Positions 1 through 7,786 are shown, counted from the stretch's first letter. The stretch is 42,556 nt of DNA from Paraburkholderia podalyriae (GCF_014397785.1 NZ_VZQQ01000054.1:1-42556), one strand, 5' to 3'. The notes: a model not told the origin generated them from the sequence alone. Made by a program: numbers and translations.

Positions 1-554
1 CGACTTCACGTACGACCTGCGGCAAAAGCATAGTGTGCCGCTGCTTGAGTCCTTCAAGGCGTGGCTCGATGAACTGGCGCCGAAGGTGGCACCCCAGAGC
101 CTGCTCGGCAAGGCGATTGCATACACGCGCAACCAATGGGAGTATCTCAGCCGCTACGTCACCGACGGTTGCGCCCCCATCGATAACAATGTGTGCGAAC
201 GCGATATAAGGCCGTTTGCCACTTCGAGGAAAAGCTGGCTGTTCAGCGACACGGTGGATGGCGCAAAGGCGAGTGCCACGATCTACAGCCTGGTCCTGAC
301 ATGCCGGGCTTGCGGCGTCGAGCCTTACGACTATCTGCTGTATATACTCACCGAGCTGCCGCAGCGTGCGCCGGGCGCAGACGTGACCGACCTGTTACCG
401 TTCAATTATGCGCAGCAACAGCCGGCTAAGGCACAGACCGGCTAACGCACTGAACACGCGTCGGTCATCATGACTGCGCGCGCTCCCATCACCCCGATGC
501 AGACATCGCCGGTTGATCTCAACCGACGCGGTGCGGCTACGCTCGGCCGTTACT
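1..554 (+). mobile_element. Right end of an IS66-family insertion sequence
   Basis: The transposase stop at 445 is followed by about 110 bases without a gene. A plausible terminal inverted repeat ends with GGCCGTTAC at 546-554. Read from outside inward it begins GTAACGGCCGAGCG, which resembles the GTAA-type tips of IS66 elements. The other end of the element is outside the window, so the repeat cannot be paired and the exact boundary is an inference. Confidence 0.45.
2..445 (+). CDS. IS66-family transposase, C-terminal part (runs off left edge)
   Basis: This is the DDE-type transposase of an IS66-family element. The reading frame is open from base 2, so the N-terminus lies outside the window. 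The visible part carries the hallmark IS66 C-terminal stretch: the segment around IDNNVCERDIRP, which includes the last catalytic acidic residue region, then SRKSWLFSDT, the helical block GAKASATIYSLVLTCRACG, and the terminal PYDYLLYILTELPQRAP followed by DLLPFNY. The internal ATG at 35 is only an in-frame methionine. The family call is confident. Whether the whole element is intact cannot be judged from this window. Confidence 0.9.
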   Translation, partial: DFTYDLRQKHSVPLLESFKAWLDELAPKVAPQSLLGKAIAYTRNQWEYLSRYVTDGCAPIDNNVCERDIRPFATSRKSWLFSDTVDGAKASATIYSLVLTCRACGVEPYDYLLYILTELPQRAPGADVTDLLPFNYAQQQPAKAQTG

Positions 555-598
555 TGCAAACGATTCTCCATTCCGTGTGCTAAATCCACCGCTTACCA

Positions 599-1213
599 TC
601 ATCCGGTCGCGCTCTGGGTTTGTGCCGCGCTGTGAGCCTGCTCCCATATCTCCGCCGCTTCTTTCGCCACATAGAGGCCCATAGCCAGTCCAACGGCCAA
701 ATCGGCGTAGCGCCATCCGGTAGCAAACACAACTATCCCCGAGGTCAACACACCGACGTTCGCGATGACGTCAGTACGCGTGCAAATCCAGCTCGCGCGC
801 AGGTGGACTTCTCCCGACCGGTGCTTAGCGAGTAGGGCCAGAACGGCGACGTTCGTTGCTAGCGACAGAAGTGAATACGCAATTATCACGAAGCCGAGAG
901 GCTCACTCCCGATGAAGAATCGACGGGCGACATCGACCACGATGCCGACGCTCAGGAGCAGCAGTGTCCCGCCGGTCCACCGCGCCGAGTATTGTTTGAA
1001 GCGTGCCCCCCTTGTTACCGCCATCAATGCGAGGCCGTATGCGCTCGCATCGGCCAACATATCGAGCGCGTCGGCTATCACGCCACTAGACTCAGCCCTC
1101 CATCCGGCCAGCATGCCAACCACGAACATGGTCGCATTCAGGACAAGTGCGATTCGGAGCGTGCGCCGCTCCTCACTGTTCCTGGCTGACGCCGACCCGC
1201 AATCGCATGACAT
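599..1213 (-). CDS. Small cation-diffusion-facilitator-like transporter
   Basis: A 204-residue integral membrane protein of the cation efflux (CDF) type. About six hydrophobic segments are visible, roughly residues 20-38, 48-66, 78-95, 104-126, 148-163 and 168-185. Acidic residues lie in the expected helices: the SSGVIADALDMLADAS stretch in helix 2 and TDVIANVG in helix 5. It lacks the cytoplasmic C-terminal domain of full CDF proteins, as do other short members. The N-terminus CDCGS is cysteine-containing. It is the last gene of the leftward arsenic unit, 67 bases after arsI, so it is probably co-transcribed under ArsR control. The transported ion is unknown. Confidence 0.8.
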   Translation of the reverse strand: MSCDCGSASARNSEERRTLRIALVLNATMFVVGMLAGWRAESSGVIADALDMLADASAYGLALMAVTRGARFKQYSARWTGGTLLLLSVGIVVDVARRFFIGSEPLGFVIIAYSLLSLATNVAVLALLAKHRSGEVHLRASWICTRTDVIANVGVLTSGIVVFATGWRYADLAVGLAMGLYVAKEAAEIWEQAHSAAQTQSATG

Positions 1214-1280
1214 CTCGTCGCCTCCGTCGGATTACCAATGCTCGCGTGTTGCCCAGCGAGCGCCGGGCAAGTGCGCGGAG

Positions 1281-1754
1281 TTAGCCACAGCCAACCTTTC
1301 GTTGGACGACGGCCGGTATCGATACGGCAGGAGCGCAGCATGCGCTGCTCGCACCTGCCACGGTCTTCTCGTGACTATCCGCGCCGAACAATGGGATGTC
1401 TCCAAGCGTGTGATACGTCTCCCAAGGCACGCCGGCCGGGTCCTGCGTCCAGTACTTGTCCGACGCTGCGTAACAGCACTGCGCGCCGGGTTGGTCCTGT
1501 ATCTCCACGCTTCCAGCGACAACCTGTTCCCGTAGCGCAGTGAGTTCCTCTTCGCTATCGACCTGGAAGCCGAGATGATTGACTCCGGCTTCGCCTCCTC
1601 GCGCAGAGATGGCAAAGTTCACTCGTGGGTCCTCCAGCATCCACTTCGCGTAGTCGTCCTTGAGCACAGTCGGATTTGCACCGAACATGCTGCTGTAAAA
1701 CCGCACGCTCTCGTCTAGCTTCGGGACAACAACGTGCACGTGAAATCGCTTCAT
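1281..1754 (-). CDS. arsI: ArsI-type C-As lyase (vicinal oxygen chelate/glyoxalase fold)
   Basis: A 157-residue VOC-superfamily protein of the ArsI/CadI group. ArsI is an Fe(II)-dependent dioxygenase that splits the carbon-arsenic bond of trivalent organoarsenicals such as methylarsenite, releasing As(III). The start RFHVHV supplies the first metal-ligand histidine. VNHLGFQV in the middle supplies the second, and the late VPWETYHTLG supplies the glutamate region. The vicinal cysteine pair in GAQCCYAASDKYW, used by ArsI to bind the trivalent arsenical, is present. A further Cys-Cys pair lies in the C-terminal tail (SSACCAP). The ATG directly abuts the arsR stop (TAAATG), which indicates translational coupling. 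CadI is the alternative name for the same family. Confidence 0.9.
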   Translation of the reverse strand: MKRFHVHVVVPKLDESVRFYSSMFGANPTVLKDDYAKWMLEDPRVNFAISARGGEAGVNHLGFQVDSEEELTALREQVVAGSVEIQDQPGAQCCYAASDKYWTQDPAGVPWETYHTLGDIPLFGADSHEKTVAGASSACCAPAVSIPAVVQRKVGCG

Positions 1755-2084
1755 TTACACCTCCGCTTCGTTGGGCGCGCAAGCGCATTGCTCCGCTGCG
1801 CAGCAGTTTTCCATCAGGAAATCGATGAGCGCCTGCATGTGGTCGTAGCTGGCGCTGTAGATGATGTGCCGCCCCTGACTCTTACTTTCAACGAGACCCG
1901 CGTGAGTGAGCTCCTTCAGGTGGAAGGACAGCGTAGGCGCGGGAAGCCCCAATTTTTCAGCAATAGCCCCCGGACTCATGCCCGACCGTCCAGCAATCAC
2001 CAGAAGACGGAAGACTGCAAGACGGGTGTCCTGTGCGAGCGCCGCGAGCGCCTTGACTGCCAGCTTCGAATCGAGGGTTGCCAT
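1755..2084 (-). CDS. arsR: ArsR/SmtB-family arsenic-responsive repressor
   Basis: A 109-residue winged-helix repressor. The HTH is visible as SPGAIAEKLGLPAPTLSFHLKEL, split here as SPGAIAEKLGL then PAPTLSFHLK. The beta-wing VESKSQGRHIIYSA follows. It lacks the ELCVCDL motif of classical E. coli ArsR in helix 3. Instead it has a cysteine cluster near the C-terminus (ENCCAAEQCAC), as in the Acidithiobacillus-type ArsR proteins that sense As(III) with C-terminal cysteines. The ATG at 2084 is preferred over the GTG at 2087 because AAGGA sits five bases before it. It lies between arsH and arsI and probably represses both divergent units through the inverted repeats at 2894 and 2993. Confidence 0.93.
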   Translation of the reverse strand: MATLDSKLAVKALAALAQDTRLAVFRLLVIAGRSGMSPGAIAEKLGLPAPTLSFHLKELTHAGLVESKSQGRHIIYSASYDHMQALIDFLMENCCAAEQCACAPNEAEV

Positions 2085-2093
2085 CACTGTCCT

Positions 2094-2870
2094 TTATTGA
2101 TTGCTCGCCTGCGGTTCCTTGCGGGAATGGTTGGCGATTGCTCGAGAAGCAAGGTCAGTGGCCGGGTCGAGCGGACGCTCTTCCTTCACCCGCTCGCTGT
2201 ACCGGTCGACGAGATAGTCGGCACGACCGCGCAGCAGCAGCGTGAACTTGACGAGCTCCTCCATCACGTCGACCAGACGGTCGTAGTAAGACGAGGGCTT
2301 CATCCGGCCTGCCTCATCGAACTCTTCGAACGCCTTGGCAACTGACGACTGGTTGGGGATGGTAAACATGCGCATCCATCTTCCAAGCTGACGAAGCTGA
2401 TTCACCGAGTTGAACGACTGTGAGCCACCGCTGACCTGCATGACAGCCAGCGTGCGCCCCTGCGTCGGGCGGATACCGCCGCTGACGAGTGGCAGGTGGT
2501 CAATCTGTGTCTTTATCAGGCCGGTGATGGTGCCGTGGCGCTCCGGGCTGCACCAGACGTGTCCTTCCGACCACAGCGACAGCTCGAGTAGCTCCTTCAC
2601 CTTCGGATGGTTCTTGACGTCGACGTCATCGGCATGCGGAAGACCGCGCGGGTCGAAAATCCTCGTCTCGGCGCCAAAAGTTTGCAGCAGTCGTGCACCC
2701 TCCTCGACGAGCAGTCTTGAGTACGAGCGCTCCCGCAGCGAGCCGTAGAGCAACAGTATCCGCACAGGCGGTTGCCCCTGCATTCCAAGCCGAGCCGCGA
2801 TGTCTGAGTCGAAGAACTGTTGCTGGGCGGCCGGAAAGCTGCGGTCGCCATCGATTGGATGAACTGTCAT
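2094..2870 (-). CDS. arsH: ArsH, NADPH-dependent FMN reductase / organoarsenical oxidase
   Basis: A 258-residue flavoprotein of the NADPH-dependent FMN reductase family. The FMN phosphate loop LLYGSLRERSYSRLL lies near residues 39-53. Other ArsH signatures follow: WSEGHVWCSPERHGTITG, the QIDHLPL segment, GGSQSFNSVNQLRQLGRWM, and IPNQSSVAKAFEEFDEAGRM. The length fits the family. Known ArsH proteins oxidise trivalent methylated or aromatic arsenicals to less toxic pentavalent forms and reduce quinones. It is the first gene of the leftward unit, nine bases before arsR, and its start lies 24 bases from the nearer candidate operator. Confidence 0.95.
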   Translation of the reverse strand: MTVHPIDGDRSFPAAQQQFFDSDIAARLGMQGQPPVRILLLYGSLRERSYSRLLVEEGARLLQTFGAETRIFDPRGLPHADDVDVKNHPKVKELLELSLWSEGHVWCSPERHGTITGLIKTQIDHLPLVSGGIRPTQGRTLAVMQVSGGSQSFNSVNQLRQLGRWMRMFTIPNQSSVAKAFEEFDEAGRMKPSSYYDRLVDVMEELVKFTLLLRGRADYLVDRYSERVKEERPLDPATDLASRAIANHSRKEPQASNQ

Positions 2871-2893
2871 CTGGTATCTCTGCTATTTGATAA

Positions 2894-2909
2894 TTCCAAG
2901 TATATGGAA
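2894..2909. promoter_or_regulatory. Candidate ArsR operator 1 (TTCCA-N6-TGGAA)
   Basis: A perfect 5-bp inverted repeat TTCCA/TGGAA with a 6-base spacer sits 24 bases upstream of the arsH start. With flanks it reads AATTCC-N8-GGAAAT, and the same flanking bases recur at 2993. Size and position fit an ArsR-family dimer site over the arsH promoter. Binding is inferred. Confidence 0.55.
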
Positions 2910-2992
2910 ATATCCGGTCAATTCAAGACGTTTCGCCGCCATCTCTGGCCAGTCGAAATTTTGCGCCCTCGGCTGCTTGCATTCTACGACAA

Positions 2993-3008
2993 TTCCGGTA
3001 TTCTGGAA
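2993..3008. promoter_or_regulatory. Candidate ArsR operator 2 (TTCC-N8-GGAA)
   Basis: This is a second copy of the AATTCC-N8-GGAAAT element, exactly 99 bases from the first. It lies on the side of the rightward arsenic unit. Only the 8-base core differs between copies. This is what would be expected if one ArsR controls both divergent promoters. Confidence 0.55.
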
Positions 3009-3129
3009 ATATGAAATCTTCGGGGCGACTTCATGAGGTACAACGAACCGGTTATGCCTGAATCGCTTCTCCCTGTGTCAGGCGGGTGGCATTGCCGTTC
3101 GATGCAGGGGCTTCTGATGCTGATGGCCC

Positions 3130-3672
3130 ATGGGCGCGCAACTGGCTCACAGCCAGAAGCGGGGAAAGGCACCCGGGAAAATAAGGCCGGATTGCACGTC
3201 TCTCGCGATGGACGTGGCGCAGGCGTTTCAGAACGAGACGGGACGCACCACGTCAGCGAGATTGCTAACGCCAGCAGTCGACGAGAAGCTCCCGCTTGCA
3301 CGTTTTCTTGCTCCGGGCGGCTCGTCTGCAGCGGTCCTTCTGATGGGCCTCGCAGACGAAGGTGCGAAGTTTTTCGTCGCATTGACGATGTCGGTACAAG
3401 GGACAGGGGTCAGCGCGGCGCTTACGCAAGTTAGAGCGGAGTTTGTCGCGCGGCGCGTCGAGCGATTCTGCAAACGCAATGGAATCGGCTATCTCGGCTT
3501 TGTGAACAGGGCGCCGCAACTCGCTCTGCCGACGTTGACGCCGCCCATTCACGAGCAGGTCGCCGCCGCAATCGCGCACAGGTTGGCCTCAGCAACTTTC
3601 TTCTGCTGTGACGCCTTTCGCACCGGTAGCGGCAACGTCCATAACCTTAGCCAGATGAGAGAGGCTGAATAA
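3130..3672 (+). CDS. Unrecognised protein, first gene of the rightward arsenic unit
   Basis: A 180-codon frame whose codon use from about 3207 onward looks coding. No family was recognised. It shows no signal peptide and no clear membrane segment. Readable features are an alanine-rich FFVALTMSVQGTG stretch, a basic segment ARRVERFCKRNG, and a CC pair near the C-terminus (FFCCDAF). The ATG at 3130 is the first in frame after upstream stops. ATG at 3207 gives a shorter protein (MDVAQAFQNE...) with better-looking composition and may be the true start. The stop lies one base before the start codon of the MFS gene, so it is likely co-transcribed with the arsenic exporter. Confidence 0.55.
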   Translation: MGAQLAHSQKRGKAPGKIRPDCTSLAMDVAQAFQNETGRTTSARLLTPAVDEKLPLARFLAPGGSSAAVLLMGLADEGAKFFVALTMSVQGTGVSAALTQVRAEFVARRVERFCKRNGIGYLGFVNRAPQLALPTLTPPIHEQVAAAIAHRLASATFFCCDAFRTGSGNVHNLSQMREAE

Positions 3673-3673
3673 A

Positions 3674-4972
3674 TTGAGCACAACGTCGCGCCCAAGTGAG
3701 AGCGCCAGCGCAAACAGCACCCCGGCAGATAGTCAGGACAGACTCGTTACGTGGGCTTTGGCGCTAGCGCAACTTGTCTCGTGGGGCTCCGTGTATTACT
3801 CGTTCTCTCTGTTGGTCGTACCCATGGAGCAGACCATGGGTTGGAGCCGCACGGCGACAAACGCTGCATTGTCGGTTGGACTGCTGGTCTCCGGGTTTGC
3901 TGCCTATCCGATTGGCCGCTGGATTGACCACGGACTCGGTCGTAGGGTCATGGCCGTGGGCTCGATTATCACGTCAGCCATGTTGTTGCTCTGGGCTGAT
4001 GCTCAGTCACTTACAGTGCTGTTCGTCGTATGGGTCGGTCTGGGGATTTCGATGGCGGCGACTTTCTACGACCCCGTCTTCGCAGTTGTGACCCATCGGT
4101 ATCCAGGGTCCTTCAGGACCAAAATCACGCTCATTACGCTAGTCGCAGGCTTCGCTAGCACTGTCTTCATTCCGCTCACTCAATTGCTGGTGGGCTCGGT
4201 CGGCTGGCGCACATCACTGATTGTGCTCGCTGCCTTCAACCTGGCTATCTGCCTCCCCATTCATGTGGTGGCCATCCGCTCGTCACGTTCCGACGTTGGT
4301 TCGCGGCCGAACAGCGACGATGTGAGGCTGGCAAACGACGCTGCAACGCGCCGAGCACTGCGCACGCCAACGTTCTGGGCGCTCGCTGTCTGCTTCACCG
4401 CCTACTATGCGACATTTGCGGCACTCACATTCCACCTGGTGCCGCTGATGGTAGAGCGAGGCGTGTCGAATGCGGTGCTGGTCACAACCATGGCGCTCAT
4501 TGGACCCGCTCAAGTGGCCGCGCGTGCCGTGTGGTTCACGTTCGGTCGAACCGTGCACGTGAGCACTGTGGGTATCATTGTCGTGACGCTTTTCCCGCTG
4601 TCGGCCATTGTCCTGATAAGCGCCGGTCACTCGGCCGGGCTTCTGTGGCTCTTCGCACTTTGCTACGGAGCCGCGAACGGACTGATGACAATCCTGCGAG
4701 GCACTATCGTGCAGGACCTCATGTGGACCGAAGGGTACGGCGCGGTCAGCGGCATGCTTTCGTTCCCCTCAAATATCGCAAAGGGAATAGCGCCGATTGC
4801 CGCAGCGAATATCTGGAGTCTTACTCATGGCTACGTCGCTGTCGAGTGGACAGTTTTTCTGGTCTCGATACTGTCGGCAATAGCGTTCTTCGTAGCGGTT
4901 CGGGTCAGCCGGCACTCAATGCGCGTCGCCTCACACCGCCCAAAATCCTCAAACGACGTACAAAGGCCATGA
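3674..4972 (+). CDS. ArsK-like MFS transporter, probable arsenical exporter
   Basis: A 432-residue major facilitator protein with about twelve hydrophobic helices. The first starts near residue 26 (LVTWALALAQLVSWGSVYYS). The loop after helix 2 has the MFS-type sequence GRWIDHGLGRRV. The start is TTG at 3674, one base after the preceding stop, with GAGAG upstream. No in-frame ATG lies early enough to replace it. MFS pumps called ArsK are known in other ars clusters, where they export As(III), Sb(III) and trivalent organoarsenicals. That role is inferred here from sequence character and location between arsR/H/I and arsN. It is the only obvious arsenic efflux candidate in the window. It shares an ATGA overlap with arsN2. 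Confidence 0.78.
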   Translation: MSTTSRPSESASANSTPADSQDRLVTWALALAQLVSWGSVYYSFSLLVVPMEQTMGWSRTATNAALSVGLLVSGFAAYPIGRWIDHGLGRRVMAVGSIITSAMLLLWADAQSLTVLFVVWVGLGISMAATFYDPVFAVVTHRYPGSFRTKITLITLVAGFASTVFIPLTQLLVGSVGWRTSLIVLAAFNLAICLPIHVVAIRSSRSDVGSRPNSDDVRLANDAATRRALRTPTFWALAVCFTAYYATFAALTFHLVPLMVERGVSNAVLVTTMALIGPAQVAARAVWFTFGRTVHVSTVGIIVVTLFPLSAIVLISAGHSAGLLWLFALCYGAANGLMTILRGTIVQDLMWTEGYGAVSGMLSFPSNIAKGIAPIAAANIWSLTHGYVAVEWTVFLVSILSAIAFFVAVRVSRHSMRVASHRPKSSNDVQRP

Positions 4973-5403
4973 AAATACGTGCTGCAAAAAGCGACGACCT
5001 TGGTGCCATCAAAGCATTGCTGGCAGAGAATGACCTTCCGTTTTCCGACGTCACCGCCGACCTGCTAAGGGACTTTTTGGTCGCTGAAGATACCGATGAC
5101 GTCCTCGTAGGCAGCGTCGGACTGGAGAAATTTGGCCGCCCCGCGCTGCTGCGGTCGCTGGTGGTCGCACAGGCTGCTCGCAGTGACGGACTCGGGACTA
5201 GCTTGACGGCTCATTCAGAGAATCTTGCTCGCGCTTTGGGCATTTCTCAGCTTTGGTTGCTGACAACGAGTGCCGCCGACTTCTTTCAGAGGTTTGGCTA
5301 TGTATCTGTTGACCGCTCGAGCGTGCCCGTCGAACTGCAAGCCAGTACGCAGTTCGCGCAGCTGTGTCCGGCGACCGCCGTGTGCATGATGAAATCGCTT
5401 TGA
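4969..5403 (+). CDS. arsN2: ArsN2-type GNAT acetyltransferase
   Basis: A 144-residue GNAT N-acetyltransferase. The N-terminal IRAAKSDDLGAIKALLAEN, the strand LVGSVGLEKFG, LLRSLVV followed by the acetyl-CoA loop region ARSDGLGTSL, and the C-terminal FFQRFGYVSVDR plus LCPATAVCM all match the ArsN2 pattern found in arsenic operons. The acetyl-CoA loop is slightly atypical: the usual RGRGLG reads ARSDGLG. The ATG at 4969 overlaps the MFS stop by four bases (ATGA), which points to translational coupling. A longer upstream in-frame opening is a shadow of the MFS gene. The substrate of ArsN2 is not firmly known. ArsN1 relatives acetylate arsinothricin or phosphinothricin. Confidence 0.85.
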   Translation: MKIRAAKSDDLGAIKALLAENDLPFSDVTADLLRDFLVAEDTDDVLVGSVGLEKFGRPALLRSLVVAQAARSDGLGTSLTAHSENLARALGISQLWLLTTSAADFFQRFGYVSVDRSSVPVELQASTQFAQLCPATAVCMMKSL

Positions 5404-6093
5404 CATTGTTGGGCAACCACTCGTGGTCCCGGTCGCCGAACTAGCGCGCTTGCCCCATCTGTCCGCTCTCTCCACCGTCACCGACTTCGCCAGATTCCAC
5501 GGTTTTTGCTGGCGACAAATAGGAGCGCTTCAACGGCTTCCGCCGCTTGGAGTCTTCGGAGGCCGTGAGCGCCGTGCGCCTATCGTCAAGAAGCGCATTC
5601 GCTAGAGCAGCAATCGCCCCCGCGTCTACGATACTCCGGCGAGCAACGAAACCGCTGCGCGTGAGCTGGGGGAAGCTGTCGCAGGCGGAATCGCTTTCGC
5701 CATTGGTCCGGAGCACGGGCGAGAAGCGCCGACCAGCCAAGGCAGCAGGAGTCGGGCTGAAAAGCCATCCTATGATGTTGCACAGACCGAGAAAACGACA
5801 GCCATCTCAAGCGCTGTGGCGGTCGTTCCTGCGACTGTGACGTCAGTTGGGTGCCGTCATGTGAGCTATCGGAGCGCACCCACCAATAAATGTCTCAACG
5901 GATGCTTCCCAAAATCTCAGTTTATGGTTCCCGCTACACCAGCGGGTCCCGGAAGTTCCACTGGCGAAATATCTGCTTGCGTGGAAAAGAGCGGCGTGCC
6001 GTTCCACGACCTCGTCACCCATCGCGATGATGGTCTCCGGCGGAAGCGCCATCGCAATAAGGGCGCAGACGCATCCAGCAGGTGGCGGCGAGA

Positions 6094-6119
6094 GAAAAAA
6101 ACACCCTTCTTCAAGGGTG
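6094..6119 (-). terminator. Intrinsic terminator (leftward)
   Basis: On the minus strand CACCCTT-GAAG-AAGGGTG forms a perfect 7-bp stem with a 4-base loop. It is followed by seven T residues. No obvious leftward gene lies immediately upstream, so the transcript it ends is unknown. Confidence 0.8.
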
Positions 6120-6332
6120 CCCCGGATAGGCAGATTCAATTGGCGCCCCGACCGCTGCCGTCCTGTAATTGAATTTTCGTCGTTTGCAGTTCCTGCATCT
6201 GTCGACGTCCGCAGAGCACCCTTACGCAGCCCAGCGCTGGGGACGTTGTACGGGCTTGCGGCCGAGACCAATACAGGGTCATCAAGGCATTACGGTGCCG
6301 CCATTGACCTCAGGCGACAGCCATCCCTTATG

Positions 6333-6363
6333 GGACCCGACAGCACGTACGGGTCCTTTTTTT
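6333..6363 (+). terminator. Intrinsic terminator (rightward)
   Basis: GGACCCG-N10-CGGGTCC forms a perfect 7-bp stem followed by seven T residues. It lies 930 bases after arsN2 and 131 bases before the glycine-zipper gene. It may end the arsenic transcript or an unannotated small RNA. Confidence 0.85.
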
Positions 6364-6493
6364 CTGCATGCCATGGAGGCTTCCCCTTGAAGCCGCCGTA
6401 GAGCACTACAACTGCTTACAAATCTCGCAGTGGGCCGGTGCACCGCTCTGTCGGCTGCGGCGTTCTTGCTGACACACATCAACGGAGCGCGAC

Positions 6494-7189
6494 ATGAGCA
6501 CCAACCTGACTTCCAGTTCACCGCAGCGTGGTCGCATTCACCCTTTGGTTGCGGGTGCAGCCGTGGCCGTCATCCTGGCCAGCGCTACGGGTATCGCGGC
6601 GATGACGGGCATTCTTCCGACGTCCCGAGCTGTGACGGCGCCTACGACGCAAGCTATACCGGTCGCGGCACAAATCGCCAGCGCACCGGTCGCTTCGCCG
6701 CAACCGAACGTGGAGCAACGCGTGACCCGGGAGGAAGCACCGGCCCAGCCGCGCGTCCATCATCACCATAGTGTGCCAGTTGAGCAGGCCCAGAGGTATG
6801 CGAACAACGATGCATATCAATCCTCGGCAAAACCCGCGCCGAGGCCGGTCGCCGTTGACCCGAACGCCGGCGAAGTAGTCGCCGTCAATACGGTCCAGGA
6901 ATCCGAGCCTACAACGGGTCTCGGGGCCGTAGGCGGGGCCGTTGCTGGCGGGCTGTTGGGAAATCAGGTCGGCGGAGGACGTGGTCGCGTTCTGACAACG
7001 ATTGCCGGCGCCGTCGGCGGTGGCCTGGCGGGCAATGGTATCGAGCATGCCGTGCGCAAGGCGACGAGGTACCAGGTGCAGGTCAGGATGCAGGACGGCA
7101 GCTACCGGAATTTCAACTACACGACGCAGCCGCCGGTCCAGGTCGGTGAGCGCGTTCATGTCTCGGGCGACTCCCTGAGCGCGTCGTAA
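6494..7189 (+). CDS. Membrane-anchored glycine-zipper (2TM) protein
   Basis: A 231-residue envelope protein. An N-terminal cytoplasmic stub is followed by one transmembrane helix at about residues 17-42 and a Pro/Ala/Gln-rich linker with a HHHH stretch. A glycine-zipper segment at about 141-180 (GAVGGAVAGGLLGNQ and AGAVGGGLAGNG) precedes a C-terminal beta-like tail (QVQVRMQDGSYRNF, VGERVHV). This layout is typical of the SlyB/Rickettsia 17-kDa-like surface-antigen family. Those proteins sit in the envelope and influence its integrity. The ATG follows GGAGCG. A much smaller glycine-zipper protein lies at 18843-19079 on the opposite strand, also next to an HVDV-type gene. Confidence 0.85.
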   Translation: MSTNLTSSSPQRGRIHPLVAGAAVAVILASATGIAAMTGILPTSRAVTAPTTQAIPVAAQIASAPVASPQPNVEQRVTREEAPAQPRVHHHHSVPVEQAQRYANNDAYQSSAKPAPRPVAVDPNAGEVVAVNTVQESEPTTGLGAVGGAVAGGLLGNQVGGGRGRVLTTIAGAVGGGLAGNGIEHAVRKATRYQVQVRMQDGSYRNFNYTTQPPVQVGERVHVSGDSLSAS

Positions 7190-7338
7190 TCAGCCTCCCA
7201 AACCGGCGGGACCATTACGGTTACTGCCGGTTACAGACTTGACAATCCGACCGTACCTGCTGCGGCTTGGCACCCTTATAATCGGCGCCGTTCGTCGTGT
7301 CTGGCACCCGTCAGAACTGAGCAGGACAGGAGAACTCC

Positions 7339-7623
7339 ATGAAGCGCGCTATCCTTTCTCTTGCCGTGGGCATCTCCGCTGTGTGTGCATCCAGCGTGGC
7401 TTTCGCTCACGTAGACGTCGGAGTTTTTCTGGGTGTGCCCGGTCCTGTCTATGCCGCGCCGCCTGCGGTCGTGTACGAGGCGCCGCCGCAGGTGGTCTAC
7501 GCGCCTGCCCCAGTCTATGGCTACGGATACCGCTATGAAGGCGATTACGGCGACGAACGCCGATGGCATGACCACGGTCGGCACCGTGGATGGGAACACC
7601 ATCGTCACGAAGACGACGACTGA
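7339..7623 (+). CDS. Small secreted HVDV-type Pro/Tyr/His-rich protein
   Basis: A 94-residue protein with a clear signal peptide (MKRAILSLAVGISAVCASSVAFA), cleaved before HVDVGVFLG. The mature part has repeats of the PxxVYxAPPxVVYAP kind, a YGYGYRY stretch, and a charged His/Asp/Glu-rich tail (RRWHDHGRHRGWEHHRHEDDD) that could bind metal. The function is unknown. It is paralogous to 19136-19447, which shares the HVDV start of the mature protein and the VVYAPAPV core. The ATG follows an AGGAGA ribosome site. A TATAAT-like box at 7277-7282 lies at a plausible promoter distance but without a good -35 hexamer. Confidence 0.8.
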   Translation: MKRAILSLAVGISAVCASSVAFAHVDVGVFLGVPGPVYAAPPAVVYEAPPQVVYAPAPVYGYGYRYEGDYGDERRWHDHGRHRGWEHHRHEDDD

Positions 7624-7786
7624 TTTGCCGCTGCCGGCCCTCGATAGCGTGTGATTGGTCGCAGTCGGAACTGAGCGCGACTCTTCCTCGACAAGGGCCA
7701 TTTCTCGCAGCCCGGTAAGTGCCGTAGCCTTAGCTGGATTCGCGGTGCGTCCGTATTGGAGTGCTTACGCGCATTGACGCAGGCAG

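Larger units (their letters stand above)
5404..6493. other. 1.1-kb region without a convincing gene
   Basis: No frame here matches a family I recognise. The longest frames (5441-5740 minus, 5547-5840 plus, 5843-6271 minus) have poor composition and conflict with each other. A 69-codon minus frame at 5843-6052 has reasonable GC3 in its first half and could be a remnant. The structured signals are an AT-flanked inverted repeat ATTCAATT...AATTGAAT at about 6135-6175 and two intrinsic terminators, listed separately. The region could hold a small RNA or the tail of the arsenic transcript. Confidence 0.5.

Noticed and set aside
765..1535. 256-codon plus-strand frame across the cation transporter and arsI
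   Set aside because: It is antisense to two well-supported genes and has a low-complexity Arg/Ser/Thr composition typical of a shadow frame.
4531..4968. Long N-terminal extension of ArsN2
   Set aside because: It overlaps the MFS gene out of frame. The ATGA junction at 4969 gives a normal GNAT N-terminus.
5843..6271. 142-codon minus-strand gene
   Set aside because: Its first third would contain the strong leftward terminator at 6094-6119. At most a shorter frame from 6052 could be coding.
7239..7282. TTGACA (7239-7244) paired with TATAAT (7277-7282) as a sigma-70 promoter
   Set aside because: The spacer is 32 bases, far too long for a -35/-10 pair. Only the TATAAT box may be real.
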